DNA of 64,000 bases from Arenibacter algicola (GTDB lineage: Bacteria > Bacteroidota > Bacteroidia > Flavobacteriales > Flavobacteriaceae): positions 2,294,001-2,358,000 of the forward strand of contig NZ_JPOO01000003.1 of NCBI RefSeq assembly GCF_000733925.1, in the 5' to 3' direction. Positions 25,331 through 33,895 of this stretch are shown here, one piece after another (positions within the stretch are counted from its first letter, which is position 1; each line of letters opens with the position of its first letter). The notes beneath the pieces were generated by a model. That model saw nothing but the letters and a program-made list of their open reading frames with translations, did not search any database and was not told the origin of the DNA. Both the position numbers and the translations under genes were made by a program.

Positions 25331-27814
25331 ATGGAATCATTAATGAACAAGACAAAGAACAAATTCACCTTTAAAATAATGTTCAGCTATCTAATGCTTG
25401 GGATATTGACCCTGGTAGTGGCCTATTTTATATTTTCTGAAATAAAGGTATTTGTATCTACAGACACAGCAACGGAAAACGATGCCAAATTACTAAAAAC
25501 AGGCTCCCTATTAACAGAACTATATGAGGCGGAAAGTCTTTCCAAACTGGCACTCCAAAAAAAGACCCCAAAAAGCTTTACGGCCTATGCCCAAAAGATA
25601 GATTCCATTTTTATCACCATAGACTCCCTTAAACTTCTTACAGTTAATGACTACCAAAAGGAGATGTTGGATAGTGTGCAGGGGCTTCTTAAAAAAAAGG
25701 TATTCAACAGTAATGAATTGCTGCGCTTAAAAAGAAAAAGCGAAACCAACAATTCCATAGACAATGCCCTCAAGGAATTTAGCAAAATTGAAGAGTCTCT
25801 TGGAAAAATTACTCCGGAAAGCCTAAATCCCAATTATTCGGACTTACCTCCTGATGCTCAGAATACCTTAAAAAAATGGGCAGAATACCTAAGTGAAAAC
25901 GTCCCAAAAGACACCAGTAACATTCCTGTTGCCCAACGGGTAGATTCTGTTTTAACGGTTTCCAAATCGCTTTTGGCAGAGGCCAAACAGAGCAATACCA
26001 AGGCCTTGCGTTCGGTAGCACAGAAAGAATTGCAATTAAGCAGGGCCGATCTGGAAATTTCACAACAACTACGCAGTATTATTTCGGCCTTTGAACAGGA
26101 GGTAATTACAAAATCCTACAACGACAACCTAAAAAAACAAACCGCCCTAAAAAGAAGCCTGCGTGTGGCAGGTTTTGCCAGCTTGCTGGGTATAGCTATT
26201 GTGGGACTCTTCACTTTCCTAATTACCAAAGATTATTGGAAGGTACAACTGTACAGACAACAACTGGAGAAAGAAAAGAAATTTTCCGAATCCCTTTTAA
26301 GAAGTCGGGAACAATTAATTTCTACGGTTAGCCATGACCTGCGAACGCCATTGAATACCATAACAGGTTATTCCGAATTAATGGAAAATACCGGGCTTTC
26401 CGGCAAACAGGTGTCCTATTTAAAGAATGTAAAATCCGCTTCCAAATATGTGGATAGTCTGGTAAACGATCTATTGGATTTTTCCAAATTGGAGGCAGGA
26501 AAAATAAAAATAGACCAGACGGCATTTATACTTTCCGACCTTATCAGGGAAACTGCCGAAAACCTCAAGGAAATACATTTGAAGAAACCCATAGAACTAC
26601 AGGTAATAATCGACAGGCAATTGGATAAGCCCGTTTTGGGAGATCCATTTAGGATAAGACAAATTTTGACCAACCTAATCGGCAATGCCTATAAATTTAC
26701 CAATGAAGGTTTCATAAAGGTTGAAGCCAAGGTGCTAAACGAAGCGAACGGAAACTATCACACCTTAATCCAGGTCACTGATACTGGCATAGGGATTAAA
26801 AAAGAAAAACAAGAACACATTTTTAAAGAGTTTACCCAGGCAGAGGACCATACGGATAAAAAATATGGCGGTTATGGTCTAGGTCTTACCATTTCCAAGA
26901 AACTGACCGAACTATTGGGTGGAGAAATTAGCCTCCATAGCGAGGAAAATAAAGGAAGTACATTTTCGGTTGAAATTCCTCTCGAGATATCAAAAAAACC
27001 TTTGAACTCCCCTAAGAAAATGGAAATCAGCCCAAAAGTGGAGTTGTCCCTTCTTATCATTGATGATGACCCTGCCATGCTAAAACTGCTCAAGGAAGTC
27101 TGTCAACATTTGGGACTCGCTGCCCATACCTACAATAGTTTTGATGATGTTTCAAAAACAGGGACACTTGGGTACAACATGGTTTTGACCGATATACAAA
27201 TGCCCAATATAACGGGTTTTGAAGTATTGGGCAAACTACAAAACGGCACCTATTCGCATTATGCCGGGCAACCCATAGTAGCCATGACGGGGCGGAAAGA
27301 TCTAAAAAGGAAGCAGTATATTGAAGCAGGTTTTTCAGATATCCTTCAAAAACCCTTTACCAAAGATATGTTCTTGGAAGTATTGAGCAACTTGTTCCCC
27401 CAAGCAGTTCGTAAAAAAGCTGAAAATACAGAAAAACCTAATATCGCCTCCGGTTCAAACTTATTCCACTTGGGGGTTATTTCCTCTTTTTTAGGAGATG
27501 ATGATGAAGGCATAGCCGAAGTTTTGCAGACCTTTATTACCGATACCAAAACCAACATGGAAAAACTGAAAGTGGCGGTAGATGATATGGATATTAAGAC
27601 GGTGAATGTTGTTTCACATCGAATGCTCCCCATGTTCAGACAATTAAACAGTAAGGAGATAGTTCCAATATTAGAGCAATTGGAGATTTTGGAAATTGGC
27701 CAATGGGAACCTAAGGTCTTGAAACAAACCTACAGGGACCTTCAGAATAAGTCCACCGTTTTGATCCTGGCCATTAAATCATATTTGGCTACAAGTCCAA
27801 ATTATAGTGATTAA
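25331..27814 (+). CDS. Hybrid sensor histidine kinase (HisKA-HATPase-REC-HPt)
   Basis: 827 residues (a second ATG four codons in is also possible). Order: membrane helix (about 15-37), periplasmic helical sensor region to about 280, second helix (about 283-305), HisKA with STVSHDLRTPLNTITGY near 333, HATPase with VTDTGIGIKKE and GYGLGLTISKKL, a REC domain with the phospho-acceptor Asp in MVLTDIQMP (near 624), and a C-terminal HPt-like domain with His in VSHRMLPMFRQ. It is a full phosphorelay in one chain. The gene converges with an NtrC-type response regulator gene (26-bp overlap), its likely partner. Confidence 0.94.
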   Translation: MESLMNKTKNKFTFKIMFSYLMLGILTLVVAYFIFSEIKVFVSTDTATENDAKLLKTGSLLTELYEAESLSKLALQKKTPKSFTAYAQKIDSIFITIDSLKLLTVNDYQKEMLDSVQGLLKKKVFNSNELLRLKRKSETNNSIDNALKEFSKIEESLGKITPESLNPNYSDLPPDAQNTLKKWAEYLSENVPKDTSNIPVAQRVDSVLTVSKSLLAEAKQSNTKALRSVAQKELQLSRADLEISQQLRSIISAFEQEVITKSYNDNLKKQTALKRSLRVAGFASLLGIAIVGLFTFLITKDYWKVQLYRQQLEKEKKFSESLLRSREQLISTVSHDLRTPLNTITGYSELMENTGLSGKQVSYLKNVKSASKYVDSLVNDLLDFSKLEAGKIKIDQTAFILSDLIRETAENLKEIHLKKPIELQVIIDRQLDKPVLGDPFRIRQILTNLIGNAYKFTNEGFIKVEAKVLNEANGNYHTLIQVTDTGIGIKKEKQEHIFKEFTQAEDHTDKKYGGYGLGLTISKKLTELLGGEISLHSEENKGSTFSVEIPLEISKKPLNSPKKMEISPKVELSLLIIDDDPAMLKLLKEVCQHLGLAAHTYNSFDDVSKTGTLGYNMVLTDIQMPNITGFEVLGKLQNGTYSHYAGQPIVAMTGRKDLKRKQYIEAGFSDILQKPFTKDMFLEVLSNLFPQAVRKKAENTEKPNIASGSNLFHLGVISSFLGDDDEGIAEVLQTFITDTKTNMEKLKVAVDDMDIKTVNVVSHRMLPMFRQLNSKEIVPILEQLEILEIGQWEPKVLKQTYRDLQNKSTVLILAIKSYLATSPNYSD

Positions 27815-29147
27815 TTTTGTTGTATAGTGTTTTTCTTGTGATCTGAAGGAGTTTGGCCGCTTTGGATTTATTAAAATTTGATTGTTTCAAGGCCTTTACT
27901 ATTTGTTCCTTCTCATAATCGGCCTTGGAAAAGTTATCGACTTTAGCATTGCTTTCCTTACTCTTATATACTTCTTTGGGCAAGGCAGCTTTCTCTACCA
28001 TATCCCCACTGGTCAACAGAACCGCCCTTTTTATAACATTCTGCAATTCACGTAGATTTCCGGGCCAATGATATTGCTTAAATATATCCTTTACATCCCC
28101 CGAAAAACCTTGCACTACTTTTCCCAAGGATCGGTTGGCCTTTTTCAAAAAGAAATCAGCGAAAAGTGGTAGGTCTTCAAAGCGTTCCTCCAAGGACGGG
28201 ATTTCTACAGAAAATTCGTTGATCCTATGAAAAAGATCTTCCCTAAAACTACCGTTTTCAACAGCCTCTGTTAGGTCTTCGTTTGTGGCCGTTACAATTC
28301 GGATATCTACCTCTATCTCCTTGTTACTACCAACTCTTTTAATTTTTCTTTCCTGTAGGGCCCTTAACAACTGTATCTGGTTTTCATAGGAAAGGTTCCC
28401 TATTTCGTCCAAAAATAAGGTACCCCCATTGGCCGCCTCAAAATGTCCCTTTTTATCCTCCACTGCTCCAGTAAAACTTCCTTTAACATGCCCAAAAAAT
28501 TCACTAGTGGCAATTTCTTTGGGAATGGCACCGCAATCTACGGCCACAAAATTGTGTTCATTGCGCTTACTATTATCGTGTATCGCCCTTGCAGTTACCT
28601 CCTTTCCTGTCCCACTTTCCCCTGTAATTAAAACGGACATGTCCGTAGGGGCCACCAGCTTTATGTACTCGTGCAATTTTTTGGAAGCCTCACTTATTCC
28701 AATAACAACCCTATCGTCCTGGGGATCAACTACCAAATTTTCGCTTTTATGGCTATCCTTTGGCGCACTATCCAATTGCCTCTCGGTCTCTTGGTTTAAG
28801 GCGCTTTTAATCTGCATTAGAATTTCCTCTGGAGTAAATGGTTTGGAGATGTAGTCGTAGGCACCTTTTTTCATAGCCTCCACGGCAGAACCAACCTCGG
28901 CATAACCGGTCATAACAATAACCTGTGTCTTTGGATTTACCTCCTTGATATCGGATAAAAGTTGAAGCCCATCATAATTGGGAAGTCGCAAATCTGTTAA
29001 AACTAGATCATAGGTGCTTGCCTTGAATTTGGTCTTGGCATCCTGGGCAGTAAAACTTTCGTCGACATCGTAACCGTTTCTAATCAAAAACTTTTGAAGC
29101 ATTTGACAAAAAGCGGCGTCATCTTCAATGATAAGGAGTTTGGGCAT
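27789..29147 (-). CDS. Sigma-54-dependent response regulator (NtrC family)
   Basis: 452 residues. Receiver domain (1-120) with the phospho-acceptor Asp in LVLTDLRLP; AAA+ domain (about 145-375) with Walker A GESGTGKEV, the sigma-54 loop as GSFTGA (common form GAFTGA), Walker B in GGTLFLDEIGN and WPGNLREL; Fis-type helix-turn-helix at the C-terminus (FNKSKAAKLLQITRKTLYNK). It should activate sigma-54 promoters when phosphorylated, most simply by the hybrid kinase whose gene overlaps its 3' end. Three small secreted-protein paralogues follow upstream of its start on the same strand and are candidate targets. Confidence 0.95.
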   Translation of the reverse strand: MPKLLIIEDDAAFCQMLQKFLIRNGYDVDESFTAQDAKTKFKASTYDLVLTDLRLPNYDGLQLLSDIKEVNPKTQVIVMTGYAEVGSAVEAMKKGAYDYISKPFTPEEILMQIKSALNQETERQLDSAPKDSHKSENLVVDPQDDRVVIGISEASKKLHEYIKLVAPTDMSVLITGESGTGKEVTARAIHDNSKRNEHNFVAVDCGAIPKEIATSEFFGHVKGSFTGAVEDKKGHFEAANGGTLFLDEIGNLSYENQIQLLRALQERKIKRVGSNKEIEVDIRIVTATNEDLTEAVENGSFREDLFHRINEFSVEIPSLEERFEDLPLFADFFLKKANRSLGKVVQGFSGDVKDIFKQYHWPGNLRELQNVIKRAVLLTSGDMVEKAALPKEVYKSKESNAKVDNFSKADYEKEQIVKALKQSNFNKSKAAKLLQITRKTLYNKINHYNLDL

Positions 29148-29220
29148 ACCTTTCTATTACAATTTACTATAGATAGTAAAAATACCATAAGAAAGTTAGT
29201 TGCCTTTAAAAATTTTCATA

Positions 29221-29257
29221 AAAAAAAGAGGGGGATTGTATAAAACAATCCCCTCTT
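29221..29257 (-). terminator. Terminator after paralogue 1
   Basis: Hairpin with GGGGATTGT (29231-29239) against ACAATCCCC (29245-29253) and partial outer pairing, followed on the minus strand by a run of seven T. It lies about 40 bp after the first small paralogue gene. Confidence 0.85.
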
Positions 29258-29297
29258 ACCAAACCAACTTGATACAAAACAAATAATTCAAGTTTTA

Positions 29298-29600
29298 CTA
29301 TAGTTCTATCCAGTTACCGTCTTTATCGGCATACAAAGTACCTGTAGTACCATCCTCCAAAGTTACTTCCAACTTATATTGCTCCTGTTTATTTACATAA
29401 GCTTTACTGATGGTCCCCGAAGGATAGTCAGTAGAAACAGCTGTTGCAACCGCTTCTGGTAAATCACTTGTTTCTATTTCAGAGAAGTCGTCCTGAGCTA
29501 TTGCAGTCTGTGTAGTTACTTGTGCTACATCTTCACCTGCTTGAGCAAATGCGGTTAGACTTCCGAATGATAATACTGCTACAAAAAATAATTTTTTCAT
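29298..29600 (-). CDS. Small secreted protein, PepSY-like (paralogue 1 of 3)
   Basis: 100 residues from the ATG at 29600, chosen because it aligns with the start of paralogue 2. Sec signal (MKKLFFVAVLSFGSLTAFAQ), then a short domain with SDLPEAVATAVSTDYPSG, the core ISKAYVNKQEQYKLEVTLED and an end GTLYADKDGNWIEL. The helix-then-beta-meander pattern resembles PepSY-like periplasmic domains. Two close relatives follow at 29978 and 30637, each with its own leader and terminator-like hairpin. Function unknown; periplasmic inhibitor or sensor roles are known for the fold. The two-component genes to the left may control it. Confidence 0.85.
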   Translation of the reverse strand: MKKLFFVAVLSFGSLTAFAQAGEDVAQVTTQTAIAQDDFSEIETSDLPEAVATAVSTDYPSGTISKAYVNKQEQYKLEVTLEDGTTGTLYADKDGNWIEL

Positions 29601-29726
29601 GATTTTCATTTTAATAGTTAAACTTGTTATACCTATTGAAAATATGATACCAAAATTCAACGAACACTTAAAATATACGTAACCACCTATATATGTGTGT
29701 GTTATGATTTGTGCACAAAAAATTGA

Positions 29727-29748
29727 ACTGTGTATTTATGGGTATCAA
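29727..29748 (-). promoter_or_regulatory. Upstream motif of paralogue 1
   Basis: The plus-strand sequence ACTGTGTATTTATGGGTATC, 127 bp before the start codon, nearly matches the one found 117 bp before paralogue 2 (ACTGTGTAATAATGGGTATT). About 19 of 22 positions agree while the surrounding sequence does not. Likely a shared regulatory site. Confidence 0.55.
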
Positions 29749-29906
29749 ACTTTTTTAATGGGTAAAAACTAAACACTATTTCTCATGTATCCTTTTTGTA
29801 TGCCAGAAACAGATTCTTTATTACCTAATAATTAATTGTGCCAAATCGCCAATCAAATGACAATGCCATCAAGTTACCGCCATATTTCACCTTATAAAAC
29901 ACCAAA

Positions 29907-29937
29907 AACAAAAATTGGGATCGTTTAAACGATCCCA
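29907..29937 (-). terminator. Terminator after paralogue 2
   Basis: Perfect 11-bp palindrome TGGGATCGTTT/AAACGATCCCA at 29916-29937, followed on the minus strand by a T-rich tract (29907-29915 and beyond). It lies 40 bp after the second paralogue gene. Confidence 0.85.
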
Positions 29938-29977
29938 TTATCATTGGTATGCCCAATAATATCATAATAAACACATC

Positions 29978-30280
29978 CTATCTTTCTATCCAATCCCCAT
30001 CCTTATCGGCATATATGGTACCGCTATTGCCTTCCTTCAAAATTATATCCAACCTGAATTGTTGGAAATTGTTAACATAGGCCTTATTGATAACCGCAGA
30101 AGGATAATAGGTGTCTATTGCCTTGGTCACTGCTTCGGGCAATTCTGCAGCACCTATTTCGGAGAATTTATCTTGGTTAATGCTCATTTCCGTAACCGCC
30201 CCTGTTGCTGCTTTGTTCTCTTGAGCACAGGCGGTTAAACTTGTTATTGATAATGCAATTCCAAAAAATAGCTTTCTCAT
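29978..30280 (-). CDS. Small secreted protein, PepSY-like (paralogue 2 of 3)
   Basis: 100 residues from the ATG at 30280. It starts MRKLFFGIALSITSLTACAQ; the LTAC could be a lipobox, so this copy may be a lipoprotein, unlike the others. The mature part repeats the family pattern: EIGAAELPEAVTKAIDTYYP, INKAYVNNFQQFRLDIIL and TIYADKDGDWIER. Identity to paralogue 1 is strong through the whole mature domain. It sits in its own transcription unit with an upstream palindrome and shared motif. No catalytic residues stand out. Confidence 0.85.
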   Translation of the reverse strand: MRKLFFGIALSITSLTACAQENKAATGAVTEMSINQDKFSEIGAAELPEAVTKAIDTYYPSAVINKAYVNNFQQFRLDIILKEGNSGTIYADKDGDWIER

Positions 30281-30385
30281 GATTCTTATTTTAATAATTA
30301 TTACCATTACCAATGGAAAAACGATACCGAAATCAACAAAAAACCTTCATTACCCTGACTTTCAATAACTTAAAGTAGTTTTGCT

Positions 30386-30418
30386 ATTACACAAAGACTG
30401 TGTAATAATGGGTATTAA
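30386..30418 (-). promoter_or_regulatory. Palindrome and shared motif upstream of paralogue 2
   Basis: ATTACACA (30386-30393) and TGTGTAAT (30399-30406) form a perfect 8-bp inverted repeat with a 5-nt centre, and the second arm runs into the motif ACTGTGTAATAATGGGTATT shared with paralogue 1. The spacing to the start codon (about 105-140 bp) is that of a regulator site upstream of a promoter. Confidence 0.6.
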
Positions 30419-30636
30419 GGGATTCAATTGTGTTAAAATTACACACCATAACCTCAGATAGGGGAACAATGACAACTTGAAAACCCATGAACAGGACTAA
30501 ATATGGCAACGGCCAACACTATTCTACTAAGACTTAAATAATAGTTGGGTGCCACTTTCCAATAGAAACGCATAAGGGCCACCATAAGGTAGCCCTGCTA
30601 ATTCAAATAACTCATATAACTCACTTTACCAATGCA

Positions 30637-30948
30637 TTACATATCTATCCAGTTGCCTGAAGCATCGGCATATAATTCGGAATTGGTTCCATCTGAAAAA
30701 GTAACCTCCAACTTATATTCAGCCTCTTCATTTACATATGCTTTGTTTATTACGGCTCCGGCATGATCCTTCTCCAAAGCCTTTGTAATTGTGTCGGGCA
30801 ATTGATCAAGATCTATTTCAGTAAATTCTTGAGCAATAATTACTTCCATAATTCCATCGTGAAATATTGGAGGTGAGGCCAAAACTGGACTTAAACTTCC
30901 CATTGCCATCGCTGTGGCAAAAACCAAGCTTTTCATATCATTTTTCAT
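30637..30948 (-). CDS. Small secreted protein, PepSY-like (paralogue 3 of 3)
   Basis: 103 residues from the ATG at 30948 (an ATG at 30936 would give 99). Signal peptide MKSLVFATAMAMGSLSPVLA, then the family pattern: DLDQLPDTITKALEKDHAG, INKAYVNEEAEYKLEVTFSD and ELYADASGNWIDM. It is the most diverged of the three; the spacer between signal and domain differs completely. It is separated from paralogue 2 by about 356 bp. Function unknown. Confidence 0.83.
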   Translation of the reverse strand: MKNDMKSLVFATAMAMGSLSPVLASPPIFHDGIMEVIIAQEFTEIDLDQLPDTITKALEKDHAGAVINKAYVNEEAEYKLEVTFSDGTNSELYADASGNWIDM

Positions 30949-31111
30949 ATCTCTAGTGTTTTGTGTGAATACTATTTGTTTCTCACAGCAGATAGAAGGA
31001 AAATTATGCCAACAATCAAATTTCAATAATTAAATATACAAGACATTGACAATCAGTCATTTATGCAAAATCTATTATTTATAGGGAATGTATAAATATG
31101 TATAGCACCGC

Positions 31112-31140
31112 AAAAAGTGTATAAAAATTATACACTTTTT
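31112..31140 (-). other. Perfect AT-rich palindrome, terminator or operator
   Basis: Arms of 13 bp, AAAAAGTGTATAA (31112-31124) and TTATACACTTTTT (31128-31140), around AAA. It lies 60 bp after the DUF4301 stop on the minus strand, where a terminator is expected, but also about 165 bp upstream of paralogue 3, and its TACAC core resembles the palindrome before paralogue 2. It could serve either role. Confidence 0.55.
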
Positions 31141-31200
31141 GGGTACAATACCTGATATATTTGTGGGAATGGGAAATAGTCCCATATGTGGTCCATAAAT

Positions 31201-32739
31201 CTATTTTACCTGATGAGCAGGTTTTAATAGGTCGTTGACCGTTTTTACAGGATTAAAGGTCACCAAGGGAACTTCTACAAAAATAGTATTCCAAAAGGCC
31301 ATGGCACCGTTCCATAGACCTGGCAATTCCAAAGCCTTTAGATCTTTTCCTTCTTTTGTTTTTTGGGTGATAAAACCTTGTTTGGCATCTACATAATTGA
31401 GCAAATTAAATTTCTCTCCCTTATAATTTCTTACCCCGCAGACCAAATCTACCGGGTTAAAGTGGGTAGAGTTCTTTAAGATATCGACCTGTGCCGGATT
31501 ATCCATATCTACTTGTGCAGATTCTATAATTTGAAGTGAAATATGACCGTGGGCATCCCTTATCCAAAACGGACCGCCTCCAGGTTCGCCTTCATTCTTG
31601 ACCATTCCACATATACGAATGGGACGGCTTATCTTATCCTTTAAAATTTCTATTTGCTGTCCTATACTAAAACCCCCAAATTTATCTGAGAATCGGACAT
31701 TTAAATCCTTTTCCAAAAACGATTTTATAGTTTCCAATATTTCAGAAGTTAGATTATCCCCGTCCAATAGCTTGGCATATTCAAACGCCTTGCTTTGTAA
31801 TTCCAACAACAGTCCGGCCAATATCTTTTTGCTTTTGGCAACATCGTCAGAAAATCTTGGAACCACCACATTATCAATATTCTTTATAAAAATAATGTCC
31901 GCATCCTGCTCGTTCAGGTTCTCTATCAAGGAACCGTGACCAGCTGGCCTGAACAACAGGGAGCCATCCGAATTTCTGAAAGGTTTGTTGTCCAAAGTTA
32001 CAGCGATAGTATCCGTAGAAGGCTTCTGAAAGGAATAGTTAACCGTAAAGGAGGTTTTAGCATCCTTTGCCACACGCTCCCCGGCAGTCTTAAATTCTTT
32101 GTTGAACATTTCGCCATGCTGCTCAGAAATGGTAAAATGTAGATTTGCCTCGTTATTCACCTGGGCGTAGGCAATAGCCTCCTTTAAATGTTCCTCGAAA
32201 GGTGTGGCGGTGTGCTTGCCATAGTCATGAAAGGGCAAAAGGCCTTTTGGGTAAAATCCGAAATCCAAGCCTTCAGGCAATAACATCTCCTTTACAAAAA
32301 GGTACTTTTCCTCATCCTTGGAGCTTGTCTTACCAGCTATCCTTTTTTGAATAAGGTCATAAAAGGCAAAATTTTTATACCCATCAAAGAAGGCCTTCAC
32401 ATCCTTATCCTTGGTTCTGTCCAAATAGGCCTCGAATTTTTCGGCTTTGGGATCATAGGTATCCAAAAAATTGAACATTGCCTTGAACATTCGGGATGCA
32501 GCACCGGAAGCCGGTACAAATTTCAGAAGTGAAATTTTCTTCTTTGCATCCTCAAATTTTTTAATAAGCCCTTGCTCCTCAGCCTCGGAAAATTTGGAAA
32601 TGCCATCGGATACTACCGCGGCCTTTTCCAATCTCACAAAAGGAATACCCTCCTTAAATGTCTCAATTTGACCAAGAACTTTTTCTTTAGAAATACCCTT
32701 CTTTTCTAATTGTTTTTTGTCTGCTTCCGTTAATTCCAT
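31201..32739 (-). CDS. DUF4301 family protein
   Basis: 512 residues covering a full DUF4301 domain, a family almost limited to Bacteroidota and without known function. Recognisable blocks are LLKFVPASGAASRMFKAMF (about 72-90), which looks like a nucleotide-sugar pyrophosphorylase-type loop, and GHGSLIENLN with DADIIFIKNIDNV further on; these hint at a nucleotidyltransferase-like fold. No signal peptide. Its start codon shares one base with the stop of the NadR-like gene, so the two are translationally coupled in the pnuC operon. Confidence 0.9.
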   Translation of the reverse strand: MELTEADKKQLEKKGISKEKVLGQIETFKEGIPFVRLEKAAVVSDGISKFSEAEEQGLIKKFEDAKKKISLLKFVPASGAASRMFKAMFNFLDTYDPKAEKFEAYLDRTKDKDVKAFFDGYKNFAFYDLIQKRIAGKTSSKDEEKYLFVKEMLLPEGLDFGFYPKGLLPFHDYGKHTATPFEEHLKEAIAYAQVNNEANLHFTISEQHGEMFNKEFKTAGERVAKDAKTSFTVNYSFQKPSTDTIAVTLDNKPFRNSDGSLLFRPAGHGSLIENLNEQDADIIFIKNIDNVVVPRFSDDVAKSKKILAGLLLELQSKAFEYAKLLDGDNLTSEILETIKSFLEKDLNVRFSDKFGGFSIGQQIEILKDKISRPIRICGMVKNEGEPGGGPFWIRDAHGHISLQIIESAQVDMDNPAQVDILKNSTHFNPVDLVCGVRNYKGEKFNLLNYVDAKQGFITQKTKEGKDLKALELPGLWNGAMAFWNTIFVEVPLVTFNPVKTVNDLLKPAHQVK

Positions 32740-33302
32740 TATTTTCTCAATAGTTGGTTAATGTAGTTCTGGGCCGTTATCAGCCTTGTTTTTTTATCAC
32801 CCTTTAAGATAATAAAATTCCTGTTATATTTTTCCAAAGTATCCTTGAAATAAAGAAACATTCGTTCACGGTCATTTGGTTTATCCCTTAGGTCATCCTT
32901 TTCCCACGGAATGTCTATATAGGTCAGAAAATAGATATCGTAAGTGTTCTGCAATGCGTAAGTCTCCAAAACTGGATCACAATATCCCAAATAGTAGGCT
33001 TCGGAATAAACTTTGGTCTCCAAAAGATCGGTATCGCATATTAAGACTTCATTAGCCTTCTTGGTCAGGGAATTTTCCAATTTGATCTGTCCCTCAGCTA
33101 TGGGCAATAAATCTTTTGGCTCACAGGTTTTCCTTTCTTTATCCCATTTGTCCTGAAGGTATTCACGTGCATATTCCGGTACCCAAACGGTATTGTAATG
33201 CTTGGCCAAATCTTGGGACAAGGTTGTCTTTCCCGTAGATTCCGGTCCAAATAACACTACTTTAATAATACTTGAGGGCTCTTGTTTAAACTTTTCTTCC
33301 AT
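32739..33302 (-). CDS. NadR-like AAA-type nucleoside kinase
   Basis: 187 residues, matching the C-terminal kinase domain of NadR. Walker A is FGPESTGKTTL (about 17-27); WVPEYAREYL and the NDRERMFLYF lid segment are typical. NadR kinases phosphorylate nicotinamide riboside to NMN, trapping it inside the cell. The gene overlaps pnuC by 46 bp, which encodes a vitamin-nucleoside permease, so import and phosphorylation are linked. In some Bacteroidota similar pairs are assigned to thiamin; no TPP element is seen here, which favours nicotinamide riboside. Confidence 0.88.
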   Translation of the reverse strand: MEEKFKQEPSSIIKVVLFGPESTGKTTLSQDLAKHYNTVWVPEYAREYLQDKWDKERKTCEPKDLLPIAEGQIKLENSLTKKANEVLICDTDLLETKVYSEAYYLGYCDPVLETYALQNTYDIYFLTYIDIPWEKDDLRDKPNDRERMFLYFKDTLEKYNRNFIILKGDKKTRLITAQNYINQLLRK

Positions 33303-33895
33303 GCAAGGTATCCGAAAATGGCAATAATAGTGAACAATAAATATTGCAGAGATGTAAATATAAGTCCTTTATAAAAATATAATGGAACCGATATTACATC
33401 ACCTATAATCCAATATACCCAATTTTCAAGTTTTTTCTTGGCCATGAGCCACATTCCTACAAAGAATACGGCCGTTGTAAAGGTGTCTATATAAGCTGTC
33501 CAACTATCCAACTTATCAAATACCACGTATACAAAAACAACAAATAAAATAGTAGCAACAAATAAAAAAACCGTCCATTTTTTCTCTTTGGGGGTCGTTG
33601 TAGTTATGGGAATAAAATGGGTCTCATCTACCTTTCTAGTCCATATATACCATCCGTAGACACTCATGGCGAAGTAATAGGCATTGATCAGCATATCTCC
33701 CAATAACCCAAAAACAAAAAGGATATATACAAACAGCCCCGTACTAAGGATTCCTGTAGGGAAAACCAATATATTTTCCCTCATGGAGTACCAAACACTT
33801 AAAAATCCGAAAAACACCCCTACCATTTCCAAAATTATCAAATGGGTAGAAGTATCTTGGTACTGGGCAAAAATCCATTCAAAAATGGGGCTCAT
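33257..33895 (-). CDS. pnuC: PnuC family nicotinamide riboside transporter
   Basis: 212 residues, seven or so membrane helices. The YGWYIWTRK motif (about 79-87) and WVYWIIGDVISVPLYFYKG (about 158-176) are conserved in PnuC-type facilitators, which carry nicotinamide riboside, thiamin (PnuT) or riboflavin. It is the first gene of pnuC-kinase-DUF4301, with 46 bp overlap to the kinase. The cargo is inferred from the NadR-like kinase. No riboswitch is visible in its leader. Confidence 0.9.
   Translation of the reverse strand: MSPIFEWIFAQYQDTSTHLIILEMVGVFFGFLSVWYSMRENILVFPTGILSTGLFVYILFVFGLLGDMLINAYYFAMSVYGWYIWTRKVDETHFIPITTTTPKEKKWTVFLFVATILFVVFVYVVFDKLDSWTAYIDTFTTAVFFVGMWLMAKKKLENWVYWIIGDVISVPLYFYKGLIFTSLQYLLFTIIAIFGYLAWKKSLNKSPQVLLK

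Noticed and set aside
29601..30480. Sigma-54 promoters (GG-N10-GC) before the tandem paralogues, expected if the NtrC-type regulator drives them
   Set aside because: No convincing -24/-12 pair was found by eye in either leader; the link rests on position and the shared motif only.
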